A stretch of 64,000 bases of DNA from Salsipaludibacter sp963812245 (GCA_963812245.1 CAWEUK010000002.1:2046001-2110000); one strand, 5' to 3'; positions 17,932 to 30,686 are shown, numbered from the stretch's first letter. Numbers and translations: made by a program. The notes: generated by a model from the letters alone, not told the origin.

Positions 17932-19265
17932 CACGAGCAGGTCGTCGCTGCTCAAGCAGTCGGCACGAGTGGTCGGATCCGGCCAGCGGGCGCGTCACGA
18001 CGGCCAGGTCAGACGGTCACCGACCTGCGCATCGTGGACGGCGTGATCGCCGAACGCGGCGACGGGCTGTCCACGACGGGCGAGGTGGTCGACTGTGCCG
18101 GTCTGTGGGTCCTGCCCGGCCTCGTCGACCTGCACACCCACCTGCGGGAACCCGGCTTCGAGGACGCCGAGGACATCGCCACCGGATCCGCCGCCGCCGC
18201 TGCCGGTGGCTACACGGCAGTGGCCGCGATGGCCAACACCAACCCCGTGTGCGACACCGCCGCGGTGGCCGAACTGGTCGGCCCGGCGTGCCGCCGACGT
18301 CGGACTCGTCCACGTCCGGCCGGTCGGCGCGATCACGGTCGGGCTGGCCGGTGAGCGGCTGTCGGAGATGGGGGAACTGCACGACTCTGCGGCCGCAGCG
18401 TCGACTTCTTCTCCGACGACGGCATCCCGGTCGCCGACAGCCTGATGATGCGCCGGGCCATGCAGTACGCGGCGCGGTGGGATGCCGTCATCTGCAACCA
18501 CTCCGAGGACGCGTCGCTCACGGCCGACGCCCAGATGAACGAAGGCCGCATGTCGGCGCTGCTGGGCATGCCGGGCTGGCCGCGCGAGGCCGAGGAGGTC
18601 ATGATCGCCCGCGACCTGATCCTGGCGGAGAACCTCGGGGCGAGGCTGCACGTGCCCCACGTGTCCACCGCCGGCAGTGTCGAGTTGATTCGGCGGGCCA
18701 AGGCCGCGCGGCGTCCGGGTCACTGCCGAGGTCACCCCGCACCACCTCCACCTCGACGACCGCGTCGTCGCCAGCTACGACCCGGTCTTCAAGGTCAACC
18801 CGCCCGTGCGCACCGTCGGCGACACGATCGCGCTGCGCCTGGCACTGGCCGACGGGACGATCGACGCCGTTGCGACCGACCATGCCCCCCACCCGCACGA
18901 GCAGAAGGACCAGGAATGGGACCATGCGCCATGCGGCATGCTCGGGCTCGAGACTGCCTTCGCGGTCGTGGTCACGGACCTGGTCGCCACCGGGGACCTC
19001 GACCTGTCGACGGTGGTCGCGCGCTTCACGACCGGCCCGGCAACCGTGCGTGACATGCACGGCCACGGCGGGGCGCTGGTGGACGGGGAGGCCGCGAACG
19101 TCACGGTGATCGACCCGGACGCCCGCTGGGTGGTCGACGGTCGTGCCCTGCAGTCGCGAGCCCACAACACCCCGTTCGAGGGCGAGGAACTGCACTGGCC
19201 GGCCCGTCCACACGCTCCTGCGCGGCCGCTTCACGTTGCGCGCGACGTGCGAGGTCTGCTGGTGA
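17928..19265 (+). CDS. pyrC: Dihydroorotase (class I, amidohydrolase), five or more shifts
   Basis: Zinc enzyme cyclising carbamoyl aspartate to dihydroorotate. Recognisable blocks: LLKQSARVVGSGQ (N-terminus, own frame), VTDLRIVDGVIAERG and LPGLVDLHTHLREPG (metal-binding HxH), AADVGLVHVRPVGAITVGL, VDFFSDDGIPVAD, RLHVPHVSTAGS (His), TAEVTPHHLHLDD, VATDHAPHPHEQK (Asp), and TLLRGRF near the end. Shifts fall in 17940-18012 (at least one), at the CCC 18282-18284, near 18386-18389 (net one base missing or two extra), near 18705-18712, and near 19191-19194. Start codon ATG overlaps pyrB; TGA overlaps the carA ATG. Total of about 440 residues is normal. Confidence 0.85.
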
Positions 19266-20408
19266 TGACGGCACCGACGACACACGATGCCCTGCTGGTC
19301 CTCGAGGACGGTTCTGCCTTCCGGGGCACCTCGTTCGGCGCGTCCGGCACCGCCTTCGGCGAGTCGGTGTTCAACACCGGCATGACCGGGCTACCAGGAG
19401 GTGCTGACCGACCCGTCCTACCGCCGGCAGGTCGTCACCATGACCGCGCCGCAGATCGGCAACTGGGGCATGTGCGAGGAGGACGCCGAGTCCGACCGCA
19501 TCCAGGTCGCGGGCTTCGTGGTCACCGAGGCGGCCCGCCGGGTGTCCAACCACCGGGCCACGTCGACGCTGCGCGACGACCTCGCGGCGGCCGGCATCGT
19601 GGGCATCGAGGGCATCGACACCCGCGCGGTGACCCTGCGCCTGCGCGACCACGGTGCCATGCGGTCGGGGCGTTTCGACCGAGGTCCTGGACGTCGAGGA
19701 GTTGCTGGCGCAGGTACGCGAGTCGCCCGGCATGGAGGGTGCGGACCTGACCGGCGAGGTGACCACGACCACCGCCTACGAGGTGCGCGGCCACGACGCA
19801 CGAGCGATTTCGCGTCGTGGCCGTCGACTTCGGCGTGAAGCGCCGCATGCTGTCGCTTGCTGGCCGCCATGGGCTGCGACGTCGTGGTCGTGCCGGCGAC
19901 GGCGACGGCCGACGACGTCCTGGCCCACGAGCCCGACGGCGTGTTGCTGTCCAACGGCCCGGGCGATCCGGCCGCAGTGGTCACCGGACAGGCCACCACC
20001 CGCGACCTGCTGGGCCGGGTGCCGGTGTTCGGCATCTGCCTGGGCTCCCAGTTGCTGGGCCGGGCGGTGGGCGCCGAGACCGGCAAGTTGGCCTTCGGCC
20101 ACCACGGACTCAACCAGCCGGTGCTGCGTCGTCGCGACGGCGCGGTCGAGATCACCTCGCACAACCACGGCTTCGCCGTTGACGCCACCACGCTGGGCAC
20201 GCAGGTCGACGAACACGGCTGGGACACGCGCGATCACGGGCGGGTCGACGTCACGCACGTCAACCTCAACGACGACTGCGTCGAGGGCCTGGCGTGCCGT
20301 GACCTGCCTGCCTTCGCCGTCCAGTACCACCCCGAGGCCGCACCCGGCCCCCACGACGCCCGCTACCTGTTCGAGGACTTCGCCGCCCTCATGACGCGGG
20401 GAGCCTGA
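19265..20408 (+). CDS. carA: Carbamoyl phosphate synthetase small (glutaminase) subunit, four +1 shifts
   Basis: Hydrolyses glutamine and channels ammonia to CarB. N-domain: LVLEDGSAFRGTSFGASG, then (shift at GGG 19388-19390) YQEVLTDPSYRRQVVTMT and GIDTRAVTLRLRDHGAM. Further shifts occur at GGGG 19667-19670, TTT 19808-19810 and TT 19857-19858. The class I glutaminase domain then runs intact: VFGICLGSQLLGRAVG (nucleophilic Cys), HNHGFAVD, and QYHPEAAPGPHDARYLF (catalytic His, Glu). Corrected length is about 380 residues. The start ATG overlaps the pyrC stop; carB follows after one base. All conserved residues are kept despite the shifts. Confidence 0.9.
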
Positions 20409-20409
20409 C

Positions 20410-23717
<3,308 letters not shown>

Positions 23718-23819
23718 CCGTCGAGGTGGTTGCCTAGCCGACGCGACCACGGATCCGCTGGACCCGGCGGTCGCCGGGGGGTGCGGCAGCGACCACCACC
23801 ACGCAGACAAGGATCGCCA

Positions 23820-25034
23820 ATGAGCAGGGCTGTGCGGCACCGCTACCAGGGACGTGAGCAGGGCCCGGTGCAGCAGGAGGGCGAGGTCGTCGACCGACGC
23901 CGGCTCGGTCGGTACTGGGGCATCACCGTGACGGCGGGGGAGATCGCCAGCCGCTGCGAGCCCGGTCAGTTCGTCAACGTTGCCGTGGACATCGCCGGCA
24001 CGCTGCTGCGACGCCCGTTCTCGCTGGCCGGCGCGTCACCCAGTGGCCCCGTCGCCGGCACCATCGACATCGTGGTGGACGCCCACGGGCCGGGCACCGA
24101 TGCGCTCGGGCGGGTGCGCACCGGCGATCGCCTGACCCTCATGGGACCGCTGGGCCGCCCGTTCCCGATGCCGCAGCGACGGGTCTCGGCGGTCCTGGTC
24201 GGCGGTGGCTACGGCGCGGCACCCCTGTACTTCCTGGGCAACCGCCTGCGTTCGGCCGGCCACAAGATCGGCTTCGTCATTGGTGCTGCCGACCAGAGCA
24301 GGATCGTGGACCCGATCGTGCCCAAGCGGATGGCGACCCTGACCATGTTCACCACCGAGGACGGCTCGATGGGGGAGCAGGGTCGGGTCACCGACGTGCT
24401 GCGCAAGGCGTTGGCCACCACCGATGCGGAGGTGGTCTACGCCTGCGGCCCCAACGGCATGCTCGCAGCGGTGTCGGCCGTCAGCGAGAGCCTCGGCATC
24501 CCCTGCCAGGTCGCAGTCGAGGAGCACATGGCCTGTGGGGTCGGCGTGTGCATGACCTGCGTGATGCCGATCCGCGATCGCAGGGGCGAGGTCCACAATC
24601 GTCGAGTCTGTCTCGACGGGCCGGTGTTCACGTCGACGCGAATCGCCTGGCAGGAGTCGCGCTACGTGGCGCCAGCAGGATCCGACGACGACGGCGGTGG
24701 GTCCGATCCGGTGGACGCACCTGCGCGCACGCCGACCCCGACCACGCCGGCCGTGGGCAATTCGACGACGCCCGCACCGGCGCCGGCGGGACGCGCCGAC
24801 AGGTCGCCGCCGGGTGCTGACCCGACCAGCAGCGACACGGAGAGGCCTCCGGGCACCAAGCGCACCTCGGACCGCCCGTCGTCGGACCGCCAGTCGCCGG
24901 ATCGCCCGTCGTCGGACCGCCAGTCGCCGGATCGCCCGTCCTCGGACCGCCAGTCATCGGATCGACGGTCCGGTGACCGCACACCGCCCGGCGAGGCCCG
25001 GGGTCCCGGTGATGGCTCGTGGATCGGCGGATGA
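23820..25034 (+). CDS. pyrK: Dihydroorotate dehydrogenase electron transfer subunit (FAD, 2Fe-2S) with repetitive C-terminal tail
   Basis: Partner of the class 1B PyrD, passing electrons to NAD. FAD-binding RRPFSLAGASPSG follows GQFVNVAVDI; the NAD domain contains LVGGGYGAAPLYFLGNRL and VYACGPNGMLAAVS. The 2Fe-2S cysteines are in EEHMACGVGVCMTCVMP and RRVCLDGPVF. The core ends near residue 280; the remaining about 120 residues are Pro/Ser/Asp/Arg-rich with three copies of a PSSDRQSPDR-type decapeptide encoded by a 30-bp tandem repeat. Total is 404 residues against about 250-280 usual. The ATG at 23820 follows a 100-bp gap after carB; stop overlaps the pyrD start. Intact frame, in contrast to the genes before it. 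Confidence 0.92.
   Translation: MSRAVRHRYQGREQGPVQQEGEVVDRRRLGRYWGITVTAGEIASRCEPGQFVNVAVDIAGTLLRRPFSLAGASPSGPVAGTIDIVVDAHGPGTDALGRVRTGDRLTLMGPLGRPFPMPQRRVSAVLVGGGYGAAPLYFLGNRLRSAGHKIGFVIGAADQSRIVDPIVPKRMATLTMFTTEDGSMGEQGRVTDVLRKALATTDAEVVYACGPNGMLAAVSAVSESLGIPCQVAVEEHMACGVGVCMTCVMPIRDRRGEVHNRRVCLDGPVFTSTRIAWQESRYVAPAGSDDDGGGSDPVDAPARTPTPTTPAVGNSTTPAPAPAGRADRSPPGADPTSSDTERPPGTKRTSDRPSSDRQSPDRPSSDRQSPDRPSSDRQSSDRRSGDRTPPGEARGPGDGSWIGG
24875..24964 (+). repeat. Three tandem copies of a 30-bp unit in the pyrK tail
   Basis: Unit begins CCCGTCGTCGGACCGCCAGT. The first two copies are identical and the third has a few changes. In frame it encodes PSSDRQSPDR. Unit-wise expansion would keep the frame. 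Confidence 0.85.
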
Positions 25035-26080
25035 TGAATCGCACACACGCCGCCGACACCTCCACGATGCTGGGGTCACTGCACCTGGACAACCCGATCC
25101 TGACTGCCTCGGGGTGTTTCGCCTCCGGCCGCGAGATCGATCGTCTGTGGGACATCACCGACCTGGGCGCCGTGGTGCCCAAGTCCGTGACGCTGGAGCC
25201 CCGCGCGGGTCTGCCGACACCCAGGATGGCCGAGACGCCGTCAGGCATGCTGAACGCGATCGGGCTGCAGAACCCGGGCGTGGCAGCCTGGATCGAGCGT
25301 GACCTGCCCTACCTGCGTCGGCGCGGGGCCAAGGTGATCGCATCGATCGCCGGCAACACCGTCGACGACTACCGCGAGGTCGCCCGCCAACTGGGGGCCG
25401 CGCGCGGCATCGACGCCTTCGAGATCAACCTGTCGTGTCCCAATGTCGAACATCGCGGTCTGGTGTTCGCCGTGGACCCGGATCGTTCGGCCAAGGTCGT
25501 CAAGGCCGTCCGTGCGGTGCTCCCGGACGCCACGCTGTTCGCCAAGCTGACGCCCGACGTGACCGACATCACCGCGATCGCCATCCCGGTGATGGAGGCC
25601 GGCGCCACGGGGATCTCGGCCATCAACACGACACTGGGCATGGCCATCGACCCCATCACCGGTCACCCGCTGGTCGCGAACGGCTACGCCGGCATGTCCG
25701 GTCCGGCGCTGCGCCCGATCGCGGTGAGGATCATCCACCAACTCCATGCCGCACTGGGTCCTGACGTGCCCATCATCGGCATGGGAGGGGTCCGAACCGT
25801 GACTGACGTCATCGAGTTCACCCGCGCCGGTGCGTCAGCCGTGGCGGTCGGCACCGCCACGTTCGCCGACCCCTTCACCGCCCACGACCTGACCGTCGAG
25901 TTGGGCCAGTGGTTGGACCGGCATGGCTTCGACAGCCTCGCGCAGTTGCGGGGCCAGGTCCACCCGTGGCCACACCACGTCCCGGCCGTCCTGGCACCCC
26001 AGGAGGCCGAGGCGGGCGAGGGCCACGCCGACGGCGAGCCCGTCGCGACGGGCGGCGACGCCGTCCCCGGCAGTCCATGA
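25031..26080 (+). CDS. pyrD: Dihydroorotate dehydrogenase, class 1B catalytic subunit
   Basis: FMN enzyme oxidising dihydroorotate to orotate with PyrK. About 349 residues. The core reads LDNPILTASGCFASG, VVPKSVTLEPRAGLPTPRM, MLNAIGLQNPGV, FEINLSCPNVEHRG (catalytic-loop cysteine region), LFAKLTPDVTDI, ISAINTTLGMAID, NGYAGMSGPALRPIAVR, and the FMN phosphate site IIGMGGVRTVTDVIEFTRAGASAVAVGTA. These are family 1B signatures and fit the adjacent pyrK. The ATG at 25031 overlaps the pyrK stop. The last about 45 residues (PQEAEAGEGHADG...) are a hydrophilic tail. In most relatives pyrF follows; here it does not. Confidence 0.95.
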   Translation: MMNRTHAADTSTMLGSLHLDNPILTASGCFASGREIDRLWDITDLGAVVPKSVTLEPRAGLPTPRMAETPSGMLNAIGLQNPGVAAWIERDLPYLRRRGAKVIASIAGNTVDDYREVARQLGAARGIDAFEINLSCPNVEHRGLVFAVDPDRSAKVVKAVRAVLPDATLFAKLTPDVTDITAIAIPVMEAGATGISAINTTLGMAIDPITGHPLVANGYAGMSGPALRPIAVRIIHQLHAALGPDVPIIGMGGVRTVTDVIEFTRAGASAVAVGTATFADPFTAHDLTVELGQWLDRHGFDSLAQLRGQVHPWPHHVPAVLAPQEAEAGEGHADGEPVATGGDAVPGSP

Positions 26081-26175
26081 GGCCGGCGGGTGCCACCGAG
26101 ACGGCCATCACCCGGACTGGATGATTCCCCAGACCCACCTGTTCGCCATCATGGCACCACAACCCGGAGGTCAGA

Positions 26176-28170
26176 ATGGTCGCACCATCCAGCACCACCA
26201 CCGTCGTCAGCGTCGCGGACCGGCTCAACCCGCTCGGCGGCCCGTCTTCGCTGTTGGAGACGCGTGCCCTGTTCGGTGCATACACGCCGTCACTGATGCC
26301 CCGGGCCGGCTGGCACCAGGGACTGGCCGCAGGCCTGTCACTGCTGGCCGCCGGGTCGCTGGGACAGCTGGTGAACACGTCGATCGATCGCGTGGTCCGT
26401 CCGGACTCGCCACTTGCGTTGCGGCTGTTGGCGCGGGGGGCCGTCGTGGGGCTGGGTCGCGCGATCGCCCAGTTGGACGAGCACGACGATGAACCCACCC
26501 GGGTGGCGTCGGTGCGCTCGGCTGGTCGCGTGGCGGCGGCGGCCGCGACCGGCGGGATGATCCACGACTGCGCCCTGGCGTTGCGGCACCGGCTCCCGCC
26601 CCGATCTGCGGCGCGCCCGGTGCTGGTGGCCGCCGCGGGTGCCGCGGCAGTGCTCTCCCACGCCGGCCAGTTGCTGGAGCAGCGCGAGGCGATCGTGCGG
26701 GAGTGGAGCGAGGACGACAAGGCCGCGACGCTGCCGACCTCGCTCGGCGTGGCGGCGGGGACGGTCCTGTTCGGCACCGGGATGGGACTTGGGTTCCGGT
26801 CGACGCGGCGGGGTCTGCAGCGCTTCTTCGGGCCGGGCCTGGCCCACGACACGATCGCACGGACTGCGAATGCCGCTGCCTGGGCGGCAGGACTCGCGGG
26901 CCTGTACATGGCGGGTGTCGGCTACGTCGCCAGGTCCAACGAGAAGATCGAGCCGGCCTACGCCAGTCCTCCCGAGCACGAGTACTCGTCTGGTGGTCCG
27001 ACCAGCATCTCACCCTTCGACGAGCTCGGCCTCCAGGGACGCCGGTTCGCCACCGACGTGGTCACACCCGAGCAGATCGAGTCGGTGATGGGCGAGCCGG
27101 CGATCGCACACCCGATCCGCGCCTTCGTGGGGGTCAACAGCGAGCCGCTGTACCCGTCAGGGCGCTCGGAGATGATGATGGAGGAGCTGGAGCGGCTGGG
27201 CGCGTTCGAGCGGTCCAATCTCCTGCTCGTCTCGCCGACCGGCACGGGCTGGGTCGACCAGACCATGATCGAGGCCGCCGAGTTCCTGACACGCGGGGAC
27301 ATCGCCACTGCCTGCATCCAGTACGGGCGGGGTCCGTCGTTCCTGGAGGTGCAGAAGGTGCATGTTGGCCGCTCGCAGTTCCGTGGGCTGCTGTGGGCCG
27401 TGAAGATGCGCCTGGCGGGCATGCCGGCCGACCAGCGGCCACGGGTGTTCGTGTTCGGCGAGAGCCTGGGCGCATGGTCGTCCTCGGACGTCATGATGCA
27501 CCAGGGCAGCGCCGGCTTCGACCACTACGGGATCGATCGGGCGCTGTGGTTCGGCCTGCCCGGGCTGGCCAAGTGGTCGAAGACCGGGATGCGGCAGGGA
27601 TCCAGTGACCTCGTGGCCCCCGGCACGGTCGGGGCGTTCGACAACTTCGACGAGTACCAGCAGCTCGACGACGACGAGCGTTCCGCCCTGCGGGCGGTGG
27701 TCGTCGACCACGACAACGACCCGATCGCCCAGATGTCGTTTCGTTGGGCTGTCAAGCAGCCGCCATGGCTCCGAGGCGAGGATCGCGGTCGCGGCGTGGC
27801 GGAATCGATGGACTGGATGCCGGTGATCACGTTCGTGCAGATCGCCATCGACGCCATGAACGCGATGCGGGTGATCCCGGGCAGGTTCCAGTCGTTCGGA
27901 CACGACTACCGAGCGGACACCGTCGACTTCGTCCATGCCGCCTACCGGTTGCCCGACATCAGTGACGACCAGCGGGCGTCGTTGCGGGATGCCCTGTTGC
28001 GCATCGAGGTCGATCGCGGCGAACGGATCAAGCAGGCCACGCAGCACGACGGCACATCGGCCGCCCAACGCACGCAGCGTGTTCGCCGGCGGGGTTCGGT
28101 CGCGGTCGTGGACCCACAGGAGCCGTCGATCGGGCACTCCTCGGGCAGCGCACCCGCCGACGTGCAGTGA
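26176..28170 (+). CDS. Membrane alpha/beta-hydrolase family protein (Abhydrolase_9 type)
   Basis: A 664-residue protein with an N-terminal membrane domain (several hydrophobic segments between residues about 50 and 255: AAGLSLLAAGSLGQLV, VAAAAATGGMI, VLVAAAGAAAVLSHAG, VAAGTVLFGTGMGLG, AAWAAGLAGLYMAGVGYV) and a C-terminal alpha/beta hydrolase domain starting near RAFVGVNSEPLYPSGR. The nucleophile elbow is VFVFGESLGAWSSSD; the VSPTGTGWVDQTMIEAAEFLT and WFGLPGLAKWSKTG segments are typical of the Abhydrolase_9 family in actinobacteria. A catalytic Asp and His are probably in VVVDHDNDPIAQMS and SFGHDYRAD. GGAGG six bases before the ATG is a good RBS. Substrate unknown; a lipid or ester substrate is only a guess. 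It is followed by a perfect terminator-like hairpin. Confidence 0.85.
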   Translation: MVAPSSTTTVVSVADRLNPLGGPSSLLETRALFGAYTPSLMPRAGWHQGLAAGLSLLAAGSLGQLVNTSIDRVVRPDSPLALRLLARGAVVGLGRAIAQLDEHDDEPTRVASVRSAGRVAAAAATGGMIHDCALALRHRLPPRSAARPVLVAAAGAAAVLSHAGQLLEQREAIVREWSEDDKAATLPTSLGVAAGTVLFGTGMGLGFRSTRRGLQRFFGPGLAHDTIARTANAAAWAAGLAGLYMAGVGYVARSNEKIEPAYASPPEHEYSSGGPTSISPFDELGLQGRRFATDVVTPEQIESVMGEPAIAHPIRAFVGVNSEPLYPSGRSEMMMEELERLGAFERSNLLLVSPTGTGWVDQTMIEAAEFLTRGDIATACIQYGRGPSFLEVQKVHVGRSQFRGLLWAVKMRLAGMPADQRPRVFVFGESLGAWSSSDVMMHQGSAGFDHYGIDRALWFGLPGLAKWSKTGMRQGSSDLVAPGTVGAFDNFDEYQQLDDDERSALRAVVVDHDNDPIAQMSFRWAVKQPPWLRGEDRGRGVAESMDWMPVITFVQIAIDAMNAMRVIPGRFQSFGHDYRADTVDFVHAAYRLPDISDDQRASLRDALLRIEVDRGERIKQATQHDGTSAAQRTQRVRRRGSVAVVDPQEPSIGHSSGSAPADVQ

Positions 28171-28301
28171 CCTGCACTGGCGGGTGGCTGGCATGGCCGC
28201 GACCCGCCGGGGCGAGGGTCCGACGCGCACGCTGAGCCAGCCTGCACGACGAGGGCGAGCGGTCGCTGCGGCCAGGGCCGAACCGACTCGCCCTCGAACG
28301 C

Positions 28302-28332
28302 CAACACGGGCGGCCAAGGGCCGCCCGTGTTG
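28302..28332. terminator. Bidirectional terminator-like hairpin
   Basis: Perfect 14-bp inverted repeat (CAACACGGGCGGCC and its complement) around an AAG loop, placed between the convergent alpha/beta hydrolase and small zinc-ribbon genes. No long T tract on either side, as usual for high-GC actinobacteria. Confidence 0.8.
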
Positions 28333-28353
28333 CAAACATGTGGTTGTGGTGGG

Positions 28354-28506
28354 TCAGGCCCGACCGGTGCCGTTGCAGGCGGCGCACTCCACGAGTTGGA
28401 AGTGCAGTGGGGCCCCGAGGGGACGTTGGCCGGTTGCCATGCATGCGGGGCAGTTGCCCGCACGACGGATCGCCTCGGTCGTGATGGTGCGGCGACGGTG
28501 CTTCAT
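28354..28506 (-). CDS. Small zinc-ribbon-like protein (50 aa)
   Basis: The minus strand from ATG at 28506 encodes a 50-residue protein opening MKHRRRTITTEAIRRAG. Two knuckles follow: CPACMATGQRP and CAACNGTGRA. The CxxCxxTG ... CxxCNGTG spacing resembles the zinc modules of DnaJ-type cysteine repeats, so a zinc-binding function is inferred. The very basic N-terminus suggests nucleic-acid or ribosome contact, but nothing proves it. It ends just after the shared terminator, and no other gene overlaps it. Its own promoter or RBS is not obvious. Small and easy to miss; I think it is real because of the motif regularity. Confidence 0.65.
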   Translation of the reverse strand: MKHRRRTITTEAIRRAGNCPACMATGQRPLGAPLHFQLVECAACNGTGRA

Positions 28507-28645
28507 CGTTGGTCCAGTCGAGTTGCTGCGATCGCCCCGTGCGCAGTGCACGTGGGTGCCGGATGCATCCTGCATCGGATGTCTGACGGTATGGCTGGGT
28601 GCCGGGCGACGAGCATCTCGGCCCTGTCCGGAATGCCACGACCGA

Positions 28646-29896
28646 TCACGCGGCGACGGCGGCCCTGGCCGAGGCCAACCGGACGCAGGTGGTGAAGACC
28701 TCCATGGCGTCCTGCAGGTCCGGCAGCGACGGGAAGCTGGGCGCCAACCGGATGTGGCTGTCCCGGGGGTCGTCACCCAGCGGGAAGGCGGCACCGGCAG
28801 GCGTGAGCGCGACGCCGGCCCGGGCAGCCAATGACACGATCTCGCTTGCCAGGCCCGGTCGGCTCCAGAACGACACGAAGTAGCCACCCTCCGGACTGGT
28901 CCAGCGCCCGTGTTCACCGTCGGCGTCCAGTGACGACTCGAGGGACTCGATCACGCACTCGAACCGAGGCCGCAGGATGGTCGCGTGCTGGGCCATGTGG
29001 TCGACCAGGGTGGCGCGATCGGGCAGGAACCGGACGTGGCGGGCGTGGTTGAGCTTGTCCGGGCCGATCGTGACCGTCCCGAGGTGGTCACGCAGGGCTG
29101 CGAGGTTGGCCGCCGAGGCCCCGAGGAAGGCCACACCGGCGCCAGCCATGGTGATCTTGGAGGTGGAGGCGAAGTGGATGACGGAGTCCAGCGTGTCGTG
29201 GCGCATGCATGCCTGCCAGATCGACGACAGGACGGGCGGCCGGTCCGTGAGATCGTGCACCGCGTAGGCGTTGTCCCACAGGACCCGGAAGTGTGGTCCG
29301 GCACTGCGACCCAGGCGGGCGATGCGATCCACCACGTCGGCGCTGTAGACGACGCCGGTGGGGTTGGAGTACTTGGGCACGCACCACATGCCGACGATGT
29401 CGGGGTCCGACGTGACCAGCTCCTCGACGATGTCCATGTCGGGGCCGTCGTCACCCATCGGCACCGGCACCATCTCGATGCCCATCCTGGCGGTCAGCGA
29501 GAAGTGGCGGTCGTAGCCGGGCACGGGGCACAGGATCCTGGGTGCCGCGCGGTGGCGCCACGCCGACTCGGGACCCTCCACGCCGAACTGGTGGTGCAGC
29601 GAGACCACGTGCCACATCAGTTCCAGGCTGGCGTTGTTGCCCGCGTACACGTTGGTCGCCGGCACGTCCATCAGCCATGACCCGAGGTCGGCGATGCCGG
29701 CAACGCTGCCGCCGTAGTTGCGCAGGTCGGTGTCGGCGGCGTCGCGGAAGTCGCCATGCAGGATGCCATCGAGCGGCTCCGCAAGGGTCAACTGCTCGGC
29801 GTTGGGTTTGCCACGGGTCAGGTCGAGCGCCAACCCGCGCCCGACGAAGTCGGCATGACGGGCGGCAAGCGTGGCGGGGGAGGTGGTGCGGGTCAC
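28646..29896 (-). CDS. Aminotransferase class I/II, actinobacterial aspartate aminotransferase-like (subgroup Ic)
   Basis: A 416-residue PLP enzyme. The opening LALDLTRGKPNAEQLTLAEPL, the middle NVYAGNNASLELMW, ILCPVPGYDRHFSLTARMGIEMVPV, VGMWCVPKYSNPTGVVYS, LWDNAYAVHDL (PLP Asp and Tyr), the Schiff-base Lys in FASTSKITMAGAGVAF, and the substrate Arg in HIRLAPSFPSL match the MsAspAT (Asp_aminotransf) family found in actinobacteria. Likely oxaloacetate/glutamate to aspartate transfer, which would feed pyrB; that link is inference. GTG start at 29896. Intact. Lies after pyrE on the same strand, separated by a hairpin. Confidence 0.85.
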   Translation of the reverse strand: MTRTTSPATLAARHADFVGRGLALDLTRGKPNAEQLTLAEPLDGILHGDFRDAADTDLRNYGGSVAGIADLGSWLMDVPATNVYAGNNASLELMWHVVSLHHQFGVEGPESAWRHRAAPRILCPVPGYDRHFSLTARMGIEMVPVPMGDDGPDMDIVEELVTSDPDIVGMWCVPKYSNPTGVVYSADVVDRIARLGRSAGPHFRVLWDNAYAVHDLTDRPPVLSSIWQACMRHDTLDSVIHFASTSKITMAGAGVAFLGASAANLAALRDHLGTVTIGPDKLNHARHVRFLPDRATLVDHMAQHATILRPRFECVIESLESSLDADGEHGRWTSPEGGYFVSFWSRPGLASEIVSLAARAGVALTPAGAAFPLGDDPRDSHIRLAPSFPSLPDLQDAMEVFTTCVRLASARAAVAA

Positions 29897-29944
29897 GATG
29901 ACCGTGCCTTTGTGCGGGGGAGTGTGCGAGGTGGTGAAACCGTG

Positions 29945-29971
29945 CAGGCACCGACGCGTGGTCGGTGCCTG
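29945..29971 (-). terminator. Hairpin between pyrE and the aminotransferase gene
   Basis: 11-bp perfect inverted repeat (CAGGCACCGAC, loop GCGTG, complement). It could terminate pyrE or lie in the aminotransferase leader; a possible minus-strand -10 (TACGCT, 29980-29985) sits just upstream. Confidence 0.55.
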
Positions 29972-30016
29972 GGCCGTGCAGCGTACGCCGAGCCGCTCAC
30001 GGGCACGAATTGGTGT

Positions 30017-30686
30017 TCAGGTCACGCCCCAACGTGCGCGGTAGGCGGCGATCCGGTCACGATCGGCCGGTGTCAGCACCTGCGCCTCGGGGTCGCGCCG
30101 GGCGACGACGTCGACCACCTCGTCGATGGTCGCGATGGCACTGGCGTGGAGGTCGAACGTGGCGGCAACCTCCTGCAGCGCCGTCATGTCGTCGCGCGAG
30201 TGTCGTTCGAGGCGGTCCACGGCGATCACCAGGCCCACGACGTCCACCCGGGCGCTCGCGAGCAGCAGCGGCATGGTCTCGCGTACCGACGTGCCGGCGG
30301 TCGTCACGTCCTCGATGATGACGACACGCTCGCCGTCGGTGGGCACGTGGCCGATCAGGACCCCACCCTCGCCGTGGTCCTTGGCCTCCTTGCGGTTGGT
30401 GCACCAGGCAACCTCGACACCGTGGTCGCGGTGCAGCGCGATGGCGGTCGCCACGACGAGCGGGATGCCCTTGTAGGCCGGACCGAACAGCACGTCGAAC
30501 TGGTCACCGTGGGTGGCCACCAGGTGGTCGGCGTATGCCCGCCCGATCTGGTCGATGTCGCCACCCCGACCGAGGTTTCCGAAGTTGAGGAAGTAGGGCG
30601 TGCTGGCGACCCGACTTGGTCGTGAAGTCTCCGAATCGCAGGACATCGCCCGAAAGCAGCAGGTCGACGAACGTTGCGGTGTCCAT
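30017..30686 (-). CDS. pyrE: Orotate phosphoribosyltransferase, one +1 shift
   Basis: Converts orotate and PRPP to OMP. ATG at 30686 opens MDTATFVDLLLSGDVLRFGDFTTKSGR; after one extra base at the GG 30605-30606 (plus-strand coordinates) it continues STPYFLNFGNLGRGGDID, GPAYKGIPLVVATAIAL, NRKEAKDHGEGG, and the PRPP motif RVVIIEDVTTAGTSVRETM. Corrected length is 222 residues, normal. It sits apart from the main pyr operon, divergent from the DinB-like gene. GGAG is visible before the start. Confidence 0.9.

Noticed and set aside
24875..24964. Tandem 30-bp repeat considered as CRISPR
   Set aside because: Direct tandem units with no spacers, in frame inside pyrK.
28302..28332. Attachment site or mobile element end
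   Set aside because: The inverted repeat lies between convergent genes and is a simple hairpin; no flanking duplication was seen.
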